Assembly: GCF_000935025.1 (NCBI RefSeq)
Contig: NZ_CP010836.1
Coordinates: 124,001 to 188,000 of the forward strand
DNA: 64,000 nucleotides
Origin: Sphingomonas hengshuiensis
GTDB taxonomy: Bacteria; Pseudomonadota; Alphaproteobacteria; Sphingomonadales; Sphingomonadaceae
Reading direction: 5' to 3'
The stretch's first letter is position 1. Every line of letters begins with the position of its first letter. The translations under genes were made by a program, and so were the position numbers. Positions 11,796 to 20,582 of the stretch are shown in pieces. The notes beneath the pieces were generated by a model. It did not search any database. It saw only the letters and a program-made list of their open reading frames with translations, and had not been told where the DNA came from.

Positions 11796-11836
11796 CGGAT
11801 CCCTCCAGACCTGTCGCGCAATGGTAGCAGCAAATC

Positions 11837-11855
11837 TCCTACCGATTAAGTAGGA
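11837..11855. promoter_or_regulatory. Inverted repeat upstream of the sigma-54 activator gene
   Basis: TCCTAC and GTAGGA are perfect inverted arms around CGATTAA, centred about 51 bases before the regulator start. It could bind a repressor or the sulfur master regulator controlling the activator. No match to a known operator is claimed. Confidence 0.4.
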
Positions 11856-12174
11856 AATGAATTGCATGGCCTAGCAGGGCTTTAGACGAGCGCCAGTGTG
11901 TCGGTGTCGGCAGCCGCCCGGCAGCGCAAAGCGGCGTCCAGCGGGCGCGCGTCGAAGCGCAGCTCCTTCAGGTACGCGGGCTCCCGCGAACCGGGCGATT
12001 TCCGGCGCCAGTGAGTCAGCTAAGCGCATGCCAAGTTGCGCGGCAAGCCCGCGGCCCGCCACCGCACCGAAACCGCTGCATTTCGCGCAGCCCGGGCGGA
12101 TGCACTGCACCGAATTGCGCAGCGGCACGCGCGCAAGCGGCGCGTTCGGCGACGGCGCGCCTCCCGCAGGGCTT
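11856..12174. other. Non-coding region between activator and importer operon
   Basis: No convincing intact gene. On the minus strand, bases 11882-12017 form a short open stretch (SREPAYLKELRFDARPLDA then a stop at 11882) with a coding-like look; it may be the relic of a lost gene's C terminus, but has no recognised family. The rest is GC-rich and holds candidate activator-binding repeats: TTGC-GCG-GCAA at 12036-12046 and the TTGCGC/GCGCAA pair listed separately. Confidence 0.5.
12115..12136. promoter_or_regulatory. Candidate upstream activating sequence
   Basis: TTGCGC and GCGCAA are inverted arms ten bases apart, centred about 76 bases before the predicted sigma-54 start of the importer operon. 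That is within the range used by enhancer-binding activators. The same motif is not obvious at the other two sigma-54 promoters, so this is tentative. Confidence 0.3.
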
Positions 12175-12192
12175 TTGGCACGTGAAGTGCAT
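12175..12192 (+). promoter_or_regulatory. Sigma-54 promoter of the sulfonate importer operon
   Basis: TTGGCACGTGAAGTGCAT has a perfect -24 element (TTGGCACG) and a -12 GC exactly ten bases after the GG; the -12 box is GTGCA in place of TTGCA. Transcription would begin near 12202, leaving a leader of about 15 bases that still contains the AAAAGGAG ribosome binding site before the GTG at 12217. Confidence 0.75.
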
Positions 12193-12216
12193 CGATCCCC
12201 GGAAAAGGAGTGACGC

Positions 12217-13341
12217 GTGGCGATCCCAAGACCCAAATCGATCCTGACCTGGGCCATCGGCGCGGCCGCGCTGATTGCGGTGGTGGCGCTGCTGGCCTTT
12301 CCATTCCGCGGGGGCGGGGCGGCGTCCGCGCCGAAGACCGTGACGATCGCGGGCATCGCCTATCCCTTCGAGGGCAAACAGGCGTTTAACGGCCTGACCG
12401 GCGTGGTCATCCGCGAGGGCTGGCTCAAGGCCGAACTGGCGAAGCGCGGCGTGGCGCTCGCCTTCACCCCTGTTCCGACTGCCGTCGGCGGCCCGCTGAT
12501 CAACGAAGGATTTTCGGGAAAGCGTATCGACTTCGCGTCCTATGGCGATTTCCCCGCGATCATCGCGATTTCGGGCGGCGTCCCGCTGCGGCTGGTGACG
12601 CCGGTGGGGCAGGGGCAGCACAGCTATCTGGTGGTTCGCAACGGCCTGGCCGCCAACAGTATCGCCGAGCTGAAGGGCAAGCGGATCGCGCTGCATCGCG
12701 GGCGGCCCTGGGAACTGCCCTTCTCCAAGCTGCTCGACGCCAGCGGGCTCAAGCAAAGCGACTTCAAGATCGTCAACATCAACCCCGCGGCGACCCCCGC
12801 GGCGCTCGCGTCGGGCAGCATCGATGCCGCCTTCCTGCTCTCCGACGGGCTGCTGCTCGAGCAAAAGGGCGCGGGCCGGGTGATCTGGTCGACCAAGCAG
12901 GCGCCCGCCGACTGGCGGATGCGCGCCGAATTGTTCGGGCGCGGCGATTTCGTCGATGCCAATCCCGAGCTGACGCAATTGGTGGTCGACGCCTATGTCC
13001 GCGCCGCCGCCTGGTCCGCGCAGGACGCCAATCGCGATCGCGTGATCAAGGACTCGTCGCGCGGGTCGATGCCGGTCGAAATCATCGCCCGCGATTATGC
13101 CAATGACGGCATCCCGTGGCGCGAGCGCTTCTCGCCGACCTTCACGCGTGACGTGATCGCGCATTATCGCTCGGTCGCCGACTATGCCTTTGCGCGCGGG
13201 CTGGTCCGCAACAAGATCGATGTCGACGCGCTGATCGACCAAAGGTTCGTGGCGCCGGCATTGCGCGATGCCCGGCTCGAGGGATTCTGGAGCCCAACCA
13301 CGCCCGTCCAGGCGCAGGCCAGCGCGGCCAAGGCATCCTGA
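12217..13341 (+). CDS. ABC transporter substrate-binding protein, SsuA/TauA type
   Basis: 374 residues from a GTG start preceded by GGAAAAGGAG. An N-terminal hydrophobic stretch (ILTWAIGAAALIAVVALLAF) is a signal peptide or anchor, so it acts in the periplasm. The body has the NitT/TauT fold: VTIAGIAYPFEGKQAF, then GKRIDFASYGDFPAIIA and the SIAELKGKRIALHRGRPWE segment common to aliphatic sulfonate and taurine binding proteins. It should deliver an organosulfonate or related ligand to the permeases encoded next. First gene of the plus-strand sulfur operon; its stop overlaps the next start (TGATG). Confidence 0.88.
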   Translation: MAIPRPKSILTWAIGAAALIAVVALLAFPFRGGGAASAPKTVTIAGIAYPFEGKQAFNGLTGVVIREGWLKAELAKRGVALAFTPVPTAVGGPLINEGFSGKRIDFASYGDFPAIIAISGGVPLRLVTPVGQGQHSYLVVRNGLAANSIAELKGKRIALHRGRPWELPFSKLLDASGLKQSDFKIVNINPAATPAALASGSIDAAFLLSDGLLLEQKGAGRVIWSTKQAPADWRMRAELFGRGDFVDANPELTQLVVDAYVRAAAWSAQDANRDRVIKDSSRGSMPVEIIARDYANDGIPWRERFSPTFTRDVIAHYRSVADYAFARGLVRNKIDVDALIDQRFVAPALRDARLEGFWSPTTPVQAQASAAKAS

Positions 13342-14132
13342 TGGCGAGCATAGCCCTTCGCGCCCCGGCGCCGCTCCCCGCGCGCCGGCAATCGCCGCTG
13401 GCGTCGCTGCTCGCGCCGATCGCGCTGCTCGGCCTGTGGCAGCTTGCCAGCGTCAGCGGGGTGTTTCCGCCGCAGGTGCTGGTGCCGCCGAGCGAAGTCG
13501 GGGCGACGCTCTGGTCGCTGGCACAGACGGGCGAGTTGCAGCGCCATGTCGCGGACAGCATGACGCGGCTTGCACTAGGCTTTGCGATCGGGGCAGTGGC
13601 GGGGCTGGCCTTTGGCGCGGCGATCGCCTTGTCGCGCATCGCCGAGGCGCTGTTCGCGCCGTTCTTCTTCGCGGTGTGGCAGGTTCCGGTGATCGCGTTC
13701 GTACCGATGCTGGTGATCTTCCTCGGCATCGACGAGCAGTTCAAGATCGTGATCGTCATCCTCGCGGCGTTCTTCCCGGTGGCGCTCGCCGCGTTCGACG
13801 CGATCCGCAGCGTCCCCCGCGCCTGGTTCGAAGTCGCGCGCGTCTATCGCACCCGGCTGCCCGACCTGATCTGGCGGATCCTCGTCCCCGCGACGCTGCC
13901 TGCCGTCGTCACCGGGCTGCGGGTGGCGCTGACGCGCGCCTGGGTGGTGCTGATCGCCGCCGAACTGCTCGCGGCGGACAGCGGCATCGGCCAGATGATG
14001 GAGATGGGGCGTCAGATGTTTCGCATCGACGTGGTGCTCGCCGGGGTGGTGGTCAGCGGGGTGATCGGGTTCGCGCTCGATCGTGGTGCCAAGGCCATCG
14101 AGCGCCGCGCATCGCGCTGGAGGGCGGCATGA
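13341..14132 (+). CDS. ABC transporter permease, SsuC/TauC type
   Basis: 263 residues, about six membrane helices. The EAA loop of binding-protein-dependent permeases is visible as PRAWFEVARVYRTRLPDLIWRILVPATLPAVVTGLR. It forms an inner-membrane channel with the second permease and the ATPase. Start and stop overlap both neighbours, TGATG before and ATGA after, which indicates tight translational coupling. Having two different permease genes in place of one SsuC homodimer is less usual for this family and suggests a heterodimeric channel. Confidence 0.9.
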   Translation: MASIALRAPAPLPARRQSPLASLLAPIALLGLWQLASVSGVFPPQVLVPPSEVGATLWSLAQTGELQRHVADSMTRLALGFAIGAVAGLAFGAAIALSRIAEALFAPFFFAVWQVPVIAFVPMLVIFLGIDEQFKIVIVILAAFFPVALAAFDAIRSVPRAWFEVARVYRTRLPDLIWRILVPATLPAVVTGLRVALTRAWVVLIAAELLAADSGIGQMMEMGRQMFRIDVVLAGVVVSGVIGFALDRGAKAIERRASRWRAA

Positions 14133-14908
14133 AGGCGCTGCTTTCGCGCTGTTGGGGCCGTGCCGCGATCGGGCTGGTCGCACCCGTCCTGTTCCTGGTC
14201 TGGTGGCAATCGCAAGCCCTGTCGGGGGGCGCGCACGCGCTGGCCTTTGCCCCGCTCGAATCGATCGGGGCCGGGTTCGTCGAGCTGGCGGTGCAGGGCA
14301 CTCTGGTCGCCGACATGGCATCGACGCTCTCGCGCAGCCTGAGCGGGCTTGCGATCGGCGGCACGCTGGGGATCGCGCTGGGCGTCGCGATGGCGATCTT
14401 CCGCCCGCTCGACCGCGCGCTCAATCCGCTGCTCCAGGCGATCCGGCAGGTGCCGCTGATGGGCTGGCTGCCGCTGCTCGGACTGTGGGTCGGCACCGGA
14501 CGGGGCACCGAGCTGATCGTGGTGAGCCTGTCGGCCTTCTTCCCGACATTGCTCAACAGCTTCGAAGGCGTCGCGGGCGTCGAGCGGCGCTTCGTCGAGG
14601 TGGGGCAAATCTATGGCTTCACCCCCGCGCAACGCTTCCGGCTGATCCTGTTGCCCGCGGCGATGCCGCTGATCCTCACCGGGCTGACCCAGGGGCTGGC
14701 CTTTGCGTGGATCGCGTCGATCGCGAGCGAGATCCTGCTGGGGGTCGGCGGCGGGCTGGGGGTGACGATGCAGCTCGCGCAGACCCAGCAGCGGCTCGAC
14801 ATCATCCTTGTCGCGATCCTGGTCACCGCCGCGCTCGGCTTCGCGATCAACCAAGTGTTCCTGCGCCTGCGTCGGCATTTGCTGCGCTGGCAACCGCCGC
14901 TGCGCTGA
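14129..14908 (+). CDS. ABC transporter permease, SsuC/TauC type (second)
   Basis: 259 residues from the ATG at 14129, which overlaps the preceding stop (ATGA). Five to six membrane helices are present, and the EAA loop reads ERRFVEVGQIYGFTPAQRF followed by RLILLPAAMPLILTGLTQG. It is related to but clearly different from the first permease, so the two probably pair. The reading frame extends upstream over the first permease, but that part has no membrane-protein character. It is followed by the ATPase gene after 28 bases. Confidence 0.9.
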   Translation: MKALLSRCWGRAAIGLVAPVLFLVWWQSQALSGGAHALAFAPLESIGAGFVELAVQGTLVADMASTLSRSLSGLAIGGTLGIALGVAMAIFRPLDRALNPLLQAIRQVPLMGWLPLLGLWVGTGRGTELIVVSLSAFFPTLLNSFEGVAGVERRFVEVGQIYGFTPAQRFRLILLPAAMPLILTGLTQGLAFAWIASIASEILLGVGGGLGVTMQLAQTQQRLDIILVAILVTAALGFAINQVFLRLRRHLLRWQPPLR

Positions 14909-14936
14909 CATGACCTGCGCTGAAATGGAGAGTCCG

Positions 14937-15782
14937 ATGATCCACGAAAAACTCCCCCGCCCGGTCGCCAATCCGGTGCCCGCGGCACGCGGCGCGCTAA
15001 CGATCCGCGACCTGCACAAGAGCTTCACGATCGGCGGCGAGCCGCGCGCGGTGCTGGAGGGGATCAGCCTCGACATCCGCCCCGGCGAGTTCGTCAGCAT
15101 CGTCGGCGCCTCGGGCTGCGGCAAATCGACGCTGCTGCGGCTGATCGTCGGGCTCGATGACGACTATCGCGGCGAAATCCGGCTCGATGGCGAGCGCGTG
15201 TCCACCACCAGCCTCGACCGCGGCATCGTGTTCCAGGATCATCGCCTGTTCCCGTGGATGACGCTGGCGCAGAATATCGAACTGGCGCTGCTCAATACCG
15301 ATGTGCCCAAGGCGCGGCGCGCGGCGATCGTCGCCGATCATATCGCGCTGGTGAACCTCACCGGCTTCGAATCGGCCTATCCGCACCAGTTGTCGGGCGG
15401 CATGGCGCAGCGCGCGGCGATCGCGCGGGCGCTGGTGACCGAACCCAAGCTGCTGCTGCTCGACGAGCCGCTCGGCGCGCTCGACGCCCTCACGCGCGTC
15501 CGCGTCCAGAACGAGCTGCAGCGCATCTGGATGGCGCAGCGCTCGACGATGCTGATGGTGACGCATGATGTCGAGGAGGCGCTGTATCTCGGCGACCGCG
15601 TGGTCGTGATGGCGCCCGATCCCGGGCGGATCCGGCGGATCGTCGAGGTCGACCTGCCGCACCCGCGCGACCGCTCGGCGCCGCTGCTCCACCGGCTGAA
15701 GGATGAGATCCTCGCCGAACTTACCGCCGCGCCGGGAACGCCGTCGAACCTGGTCCGGCTGCCCGGGCGGGAGGTGCGCTGA
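14937..15782 (+). CDS. ABC transporter ATPase, SsuB/TauB type
   Basis: 281 residues. Walker A is GASGCGKST, the Q-loop region is IVFQDHRLFPWMTLAQNI, the signature is LSGGMAQRAAIARAL, Walker B is LLLLDEPLGALDALTR and the switch His is in MLMVTHDVEEALYLGD. The DHRLFPW sequence after the Q-loop is typical of the nitrate/sulfonate/taurine importers. The start at 14937 is chosen for the GGAGAG six bases upstream; ATGs at 14925 and 14910 are in frame. The stop overlaps a 29-codon relic ORF by one base. Confidence 0.93.
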   Translation: MIHEKLPRPVANPVPAARGALTIRDLHKSFTIGGEPRAVLEGISLDIRPGEFVSIVGASGCGKSTLLRLIVGLDDDYRGEIRLDGERVSTTSLDRGIVFQDHRLFPWMTLAQNIELALLNTDVPKARRAAIVADHIALVNLTGFESAYPHQLSGGMAQRAAIARALVTEPKLLLLDEPLGALDALTRVRVQNELQRIWMAQRSTMLMVTHDVEEALYLGDRVVVMAPDPGRIRRIVEVDLPHPRDRSAPLLHRLKDEILAELTAAPGTPSNLVRLPGREVR

Positions 15783-15871
15783 TGGCCCGCACGCCCGATC
15801 ATCCCATCGCGCCGCTGTTCGCCGATCGCCTCGGCCAACCCGCGTTTGTAACCGAGAGGAATGCAGCATGA
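15782..15871 (+). pseudogene. 29-codon relic of a nitroreductase N terminus
   Basis: A short frame encodes MARTPDHPIAPLFADR followed by LGQPAFVTERNAA and a stop. The first two thirds match the start of FMN nitroreductase family proteins, which typically open with DHPIDPLFLDRWSPRAF. The ATG overlaps the ATPase stop and its TGA overlaps the ATG of the next gene (ATGA), so it is still positioned to couple translation of the monooxygenase. The remainder of the nitroreductase is gone. It may survive as a coupling element or be a plain deletion scar. Confidence 0.55.
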
Positions 15872-16824
15872 CGATCCAGACCTATTGGCAACTCGACGTG
15901 ACCGAGGATGCGGCGCGATCGGAACCCGGCGCGCGGCCGTCCGGGCGGTTCCGCGACGTCCGCACGCCGGCGCTCAATCGCTATGATTATTACGTCCAGG
16001 TCGGTCAGGCCGCGGCGCAGACGGCGTTCGACGGGCTGTTCCTGCCGCATCGCCCGCAATCGGACGACAGCAACATCGTCGCCGCCGCGATCGCGCGCGA
16101 AGTGCCGCGGCTGGGGCTGATCCCCGAGTTCCCGGCGTCGTCGGGCTCGGCGGTCTATGCCGCCAAACAGGCCGTGAGTTTCCAGCGCCAGACACACGGG
16201 CGGCTCGGCTGGGCCATCGCGAAGGATGCGGACGCTGCGTCGCGGGCGCGTGAGGGGGACGAGGTTCCCGACGAGGCGCTCCCTGCGCGCGTCGACGAGT
16301 TCCTGACGGTCGCGCGCGGCGTGCATGGCCAGCAGCCCTTCGATTTCGCCGGTACGCATTTCGAAGTGCAGGGCGGCGGGTTCACCGCGCCGCTCAACGG
16401 TGTCGCCTTCCCCAGGGTGTTCCTGCAGGGCGAGAGCGAGGAGGCGCTGGCGCTGTCCGCGCGCACTGCGGACGTGCATCTGTTCGCCGCAAACACGCCC
16501 GCGGCGCTGCGCGCGCACGTCGAGACGCTCGACGCGCTGGCGGCCCATGCGAGCCGCTCGGTCGGGTTCGGTGTCATCCAGCACGTTCTGGCGCGCGAGG
16601 ATTCCGCCGATGCGCGGCGCGAGGCGGGCCGCGCCGGACTCCCCGACACCGCGATTGTCGGCACCTATGCCGATGTCGCCCAGCGGCTGGCGGATCTCGC
16701 CGCGCTGGGCCTGCGCCATTTCGTGCTCGCCGCGCCCTCCTCGCTCGAGGAGGCCTATCGCATCGGCCAGCACGTCCTTCCCCGCTTCCGCGCGCTGACC
16801 GAGCGCGTGGCGGTCGCTGCCTGA
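15868..16824 (+). CDS. FMNH2-dependent (luciferase-like) monooxygenase, SsuD-related, short form
   Basis: 318 residues from the ATG at 15868, preceded by AGAGGAATGCAGC. Features of the family are QVGQAAAQTAFDGLFLPHRP, RLGLIPEFPASSGSAVYAAKQ in the SsuD position that contains the substrate-facing residues, and HGRLGWAIAKD. It is about 60 residues shorter than SsuD (about 380), mainly in the central insertion region. It likely oxidises an organosulfur compound with reduced FMN from a separate reductase. No flavin reductase gene is found in the operon. Followed after 12 bases by a full-length SsuD homologue. Confidence 0.82.
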   Translation: MTIQTYWQLDVTEDAARSEPGARPSGRFRDVRTPALNRYDYYVQVGQAAAQTAFDGLFLPHRPQSDDSNIVAAAIAREVPRLGLIPEFPASSGSAVYAAKQAVSFQRQTHGRLGWAIAKDADAASRAREGDEVPDEALPARVDEFLTVARGVHGQQPFDFAGTHFEVQGGGFTAPLNGVAFPRVFLQGESEEALALSARTADVHLFAANTPAALRAHVETLDALAAHASRSVGFGVIQHVLAREDSADARREAGRAGLPDTAIVGTYADVAQRLADLAALGLRHFVLAAPSSLEEAYRIGQHVLPRFRALTERVAVAA

Positions 16825-16836
16825 GGAGCTGTTGCC

Positions 16837-17994
16837 ATGACCATCGATTTCTACTGGCGCCTGCCCAGCCATGGCTGCCACGGCAGCCTGCGCGATACTG
16901 CCTATGACCGGGGCGACTGGTCGCCGATCAGCCCGCGCAACGTCGCGCCGGGGCTCGATCGGAGCGGCGCGGACGACGGCTTCCGCTATGTCGACCATCT
17001 CAGCGCGATCGCGCGCGCGGCGGAGAGCGTGGGCTTTATCGGCGGGCTGATCCCGTCCTTCCCCAACACCGACGACCCCTGGGTGATTTCGCCGCTGCTC
17101 GCGCGCGAGACCCGGACGTTCCGCTTCATGATCGCGTTCCAGCCGGGTTTCCTGAACCCGGTCCATGCCGCGCGGATGTCGGCAAGCCTCCAGCGCGCGA
17201 CCGGCGGGCGCACGGTGTTCAACATCATCACCGGCGGCGGCGGCCCTTCGCAGCTCTGGTGGGGCGACCGCTTCAGCCATGACGACCGCTATGGCCGCAC
17301 CACCGAGTTCCTAGACGTGTTCAAGGGCGTGTGGAGCGGGGAGGGCTTTTCTTATGACGGGCGCTTCTATCAGGTGCAGGACGGGGGCCTTTCGCCGCTG
17401 CTCGCGCGCGAGGAAGTGCCGGAGATCTGGTTCTCGGGCTCGTCCGACGCGGCGCTGCAATCCGCTGCCAGGCACGCGGACTATTACCTGTCCTGGCTCG
17501 AACCGTTCGACCAGCTCGCCGACAAGTTCGCGCGGGTGAAGGACCGCACCGCGGCGCTGGGCGGCGAGCAGAAATGCGCCGTGCGCGTCGATCTGGTCGC
17601 GCGCGCCACCGAGGAAGAGGCCTGGGCCGAGGTGCGCGCAGGCTTTGAGGGGCTGAGCCCCGAGCGGCGCAACCAGGCGCGCGGCGGCCCGACCGATTCG
17701 GTGGGCGCCGCGCGGCAACAGGCGCTGCGGCCCAGCGAGGCGACGCGCTATGACGACCTGATCGTCGCGCCGAACCTGTGGGGCGGATTCAGCCTGCTCC
17801 GTGGCGGGCCGGCGCTCGGCATCGTCGGGAGCTATGAGCAATGCGCCGCGCGGCTGGACGATCTGATCGCGCGCGGGACCGACGCCTTCATCCTCGCGGG
17901 CACGCCGCATCTCGAGGAAGCCTATCGCGTCGGCGAGGAAGTGCTGCCGCTGCTCGGGAGCAAGGCGGAGGTGCTGTTGCACGCCGCGGAGTGA
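16837..17994 (+). CDS. ssuD: Alkanesulfonate monooxygenase, SsuD family
   Basis: 385 residues, close to SsuD length. It opens MTIDFYWRLPSHGCHGSL, then RFMIAFQPGFLNPVHAARM and TVFNIITGGGGPSQLWWGD, all close to SsuD segments (including the FNIVTGG-type phosphate-binding stretch). IWFSGSSDAALQSAARHADYYLSW and the C-terminal GTPHLEEAYRVGEEVLPLL complete the barrel. It should use FMNH2 and O2 to release sulfite from alkanesulfonates, giving an aldehyde. Last gene of the importer operon and followed by a strong terminator. Confidence 0.9.
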   Translation: MTIDFYWRLPSHGCHGSLRDTAYDRGDWSPISPRNVAPGLDRSGADDGFRYVDHLSAIARAAESVGFIGGLIPSFPNTDDPWVISPLLARETRTFRFMIAFQPGFLNPVHAARMSASLQRATGGRTVFNIITGGGGPSQLWWGDRFSHDDRYGRTTEFLDVFKGVWSGEGFSYDGRFYQVQDGGLSPLLAREEVPEIWFSGSSDAALQSAARHADYYLSWLEPFDQLADKFARVKDRTAALGGEQKCAVRVDLVARATEEEAWAEVRAGFEGLSPERRNQARGGPTDSVGAARQQALRPSEATRYDDLIVAPNLWGGFSLLRGGPALGIVGSYEQCAARLDDLIARGTDAFILAGTPHLEEAYRVGEEVLPLLGSKAEVLLHAAE

Positions 17995-18011
17995 CACGCG
18001 GCGGAGTTGAG

Positions 18012-18048
18012 AAAGGGCGCCGGTGGCATGTCACCGGCGCCCTTTTTT
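18012..18048 (+). terminator. Intrinsic terminator of the sulfonate operon
   Basis: A perfect 14-base stem (AAAGGGCGCCGGTG with CACCGGCGCCCTTT) around GCATGT, followed by a six-T run, 17 bases after the ssuD stop. It closes the plus-strand operon just before the convergent TonB receptor gene. Confidence 0.95.
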
Positions 18049-18089
18049 GCGCCCGGGAGCGGGAGGGCGGCACCCCCCCCGCCCGGTTC

Positions 18090-20450
18090 TCAGAAGCGCA
18101 CGATCAGCGACGCGCCATAGGTGCGGCCATCGGCCCAGGCGACCGTGTCGCCGGTAATCCCCTGCGCCGCGTTGGCGGCGGGGAGGGCGTGGTTCAGATA
18201 GTCGGTGTCCAGCAGGTTGTTCACGAACGCGGACAGCGTGACCCGCTCGCCCGCCGGGGTGTAGCTGATCCGGGCATTGGCGATCGTATAGCCCTTCTGC
18301 GTCAGCAGGTAACGGTTCACGACATCCTGCGGCGTGATGTAGTAGAATTGCCGCGAGGTGTAGCGGGCATCCGCGACCAGATCGACCGTGCCGCCGCTGC
18401 CCAGCCCGACCGTATAAGTCGCGCTGCCGTTGAGCGTCAGCTTCGGCGCCCGCACGAACCGTGCGCCCGCCAGGTTGGCGCCGCCGTTCACCACCTGGAG
18501 CGTGTCATATCTGGTGTCGAGGATGCCCACCGCGCTGGTCAGCCGCAGCCCCTGGACCGGAGTCGCGTCGATCTCGAACTCGGCGCCGTTGACGTGCGCC
18601 TTTTCGGCGTTCTGCAGATAGGAGACGGTGGCACCGCCGACCGCGCCGGGATTCGGCCCGACCACGTTGATCTGCACATTGTGATAGTCATAATGGAACA
18701 CCGTGGCGTTGACCGTCAGCCGCCGGTCGAACCATTGCGACTTATACCCCAGCTCGAACGCGTCGAGTTCCTCCGGCGCGACCGTGGCGAGCGCGACCGG
18801 CAACGTCGCGGCGGTGTTGAACCCGCCCGATTTCACCCCGTGCGAATATTTGGCGTAGAGCAGATTGTCGGGCGCCACCGTCCAGGACGGGGTCACGTCA
18901 TATGTGAAGGCGTCCCAGGTCTTGCGCAGACTGCCCGAGAAGGTGCCCGCGCCGCCGAAGCTGCCGGTATAGCTGTTCCACCATTGGGCAGTGTTGCTCC
19001 ATGCCGTTCCCGCCGCATTGGCCGAGGCGCGACGGTCGAAGTCGAGCGTCTTGGTCTCGCGGGTCCAGCGCGCGCCGATGGTCAGCTTCACGGCATCGGT
19101 AAAGTCGAACGTCGCGCTGCCGAACGCGGCGCCGCTTTCGGCGCGGTGATCATAGTGCGTCAACGCATACGCAACCGTCGCGGTGCTGCCCGGGCGGGCC
19201 GGGACCGAACCGTCCGGGAGTCTCGCCGAATAGGCATCGGAGTCGATCTTCTCGTTGAAATAATAGAGCCCCAGAATCCAGTTCAGCCGATCCGACTGGG
19301 GCGAGGCGAGGCGGAGTTCCTGCGTCCATTGCTGGCTGCGCGCGCGGGTGTAGCTGCGTGAAATCTCCAGCGGGGTATAGTCGCTGTCGCCCGCGCCGCG
19401 GGTCTTGAACCGTTCATAGCCGGTGATCGCCGTCAGCGAGAGCCCGCCCAGGTCCCAGTCGAGATGCAGCGACCCGCCGAACTGCGAATTGCGGCTGAAC
19501 TCGCCGGCATTGGTGCTGATCATGTCCTTGTCGGTCGAGGGCGCATAGCCGTTCCGGACGATCCCGCTCGCCGCATAGCTGCCGGTCGTCCAATAGGTGC
19601 CGTCGGTCTGGTAATCGCGATAATGGAGGCTCAGCAGCGCCTCGAAACGGGGCGCGGGGGCGAGCAGAAACTGGCCGCGCACGACATTGTCGCGGATCGC
19701 GTTCGACTTCTCGCCGGTGAACGCATTGGTGAAGCGCCCCTCGCGATCGTCGATCCGCGCCGAGATGCGCGTCGCGAGCACGCCGGGGATCAGCGCGGCG
19801 CCGATGCCGGCCTCGGCGATCTTGTTGTCGAAGCTGCCATATTCGAGCTTCACATAATTCTGGTCGGCGGCATCGGTGAGCGACGGGCGCTTCGAGATGA
19901 CGTTGATCGCGCCGCCGGTGGTGTTCTTGCCCCATAATGTGCCCTGCGGCCCGCGCAGCACTTCGACGCGCTCGATGTCGAACAGCGGCAGGCCGGTGGC
20001 GCTGGCGTTGCTGATATAGACATCGTCGAGATAGAAGCCGACCGGGTTCGCCAGGTCGAGCTGTTGCTGGCCGGCGCCGACGCCGCGGATCCACCAGCGC
20101 GGGCGGCCATGCTGCTGGGTCCCGGCCGAAGCGTTGGGCACCAGATTGAGCACTTCGTTCGCCGAACGCCCGATCCCGCCCTCGCTGAACTGCGTAGAGC
20201 TGATCGCGGTGATCGCCGTCGGCACGTCCTGGAGCCGCTGCTCGCGGCGCTGCGCAGTCACGACGATATCGGCCTGGGACTGGGTTGGATCGTCCTCCGG
20301 ATCGGGCGCGGCGGTTACCGTGGCAACGGCCTTTGCAGCGTCCTCGTCGCGCGGCCCGGCAAGGGCGGGGACCGCGCAGGCCAGCGTCAAGGCGACAAGG
20401 CTCGAGCGGGCGAGAAGCGACAGCGCGGCGGGATGAGTCGGTTTTGGCAA
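18090..20450 (-). CDS. TonB-dependent receptor, probably for organosulfur uptake
   Basis: 786 residues. The signal peptide covers about residues 1-31 (LARSSLVALTLACAVPALAG). The TonB box region is QADIVVTAQRREQRLQDVP, then the plug domain with FDIERVEVLRGPQGTLWGKN, TTGGAINVISKRP, and a 22-strand barrel ending YGASLIVRF with terminal Phe. It imports a ligand across the outer membrane using TonB energy. Two things tie it to sulfur metabolism: it faces the sulfonate operon, and a near-perfect sigma-54 promoter lies 56 bases before its ATG. That makes it a likely outer-membrane gate for the compounds used by the SsuABC-type importer (inference). Confidence 0.9.
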   Translation of the reverse strand: MPKPTHPAALSLLARSSLVALTLACAVPALAGPRDEDAAKAVATVTAAPDPEDDPTQSQADIVVTAQRREQRLQDVPTAITAISSTQFSEGGIGRSANEVLNLVPNASAGTQQHGRPRWWIRGVGAGQQQLDLANPVGFYLDDVYISNASATGLPLFDIERVEVLRGPQGTLWGKNTTGGAINVISKRPSLTDAADQNYVKLEYGSFDNKIAEAGIGAALIPGVLATRISARIDDREGRFTNAFTGEKSNAIRDNVVRGQFLLAPAPRFEALLSLHYRDYQTDGTYWTTGSYAASGIVRNGYAPSTDKDMISTNAGEFSRNSQFGGSLHLDWDLGGLSLTAITGYERFKTRGAGDSDYTPLEISRSYTRARSQQWTQELRLASPQSDRLNWILGLYYFNEKIDSDAYSARLPDGSVPARPGSTATVAYALTHYDHRAESGAAFGSATFDFTDAVKLTIGARWTRETKTLDFDRRASANAAGTAWSNTAQWWNSYTGSFGGAGTFSGSLRKTWDAFTYDVTPSWTVAPDNLLYAKYSHGVKSGGFNTAATLPVALATVAPEELDAFELGYKSQWFDRRLTVNATVFHYDYHNVQINVVGPNPGAVGGATVSYLQNAEKAHVNGAEFEIDATPVQGLRLTSAVGILDTRYDTLQVVNGGANLAGARFVRAPKLTLNGSATYTVGLGSGGTVDLVADARYTSRQFYYITPQDVVNRYLLTQKGYTIANARISYTPAGERVTLSAFVNNLLDTDYLNHALPAANAAQGITGDTVAWADGRTYGASLIVRF

Positions 20451-20505
20451 AATGAGATTCCCCTGATCATCGGGCGCGACGGCGCCGTGGTCTGGGGAGA
20501 GGAAA

Positions 20506-20520
20506 GCAAGCGATGTGCCA
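20506..20520 (-). promoter_or_regulatory. Sigma-54 promoter of the TonB receptor gene
   Basis: On the minus strand: TGGCACATCGCTTGC, with GG and GC exactly ten bases apart and TGGCAC plus TTGC both perfect. The predicted start is near 20494, about 44 bases before the ATG at 20450. It is the third such site in 10 kb. Confidence 0.85.
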
Positions 20521-20582
20521 TAGCCGTAAACTATTGAGATGCAGTGACATATCGCGAATTATGGCAATATGGTGCGGTTCTG

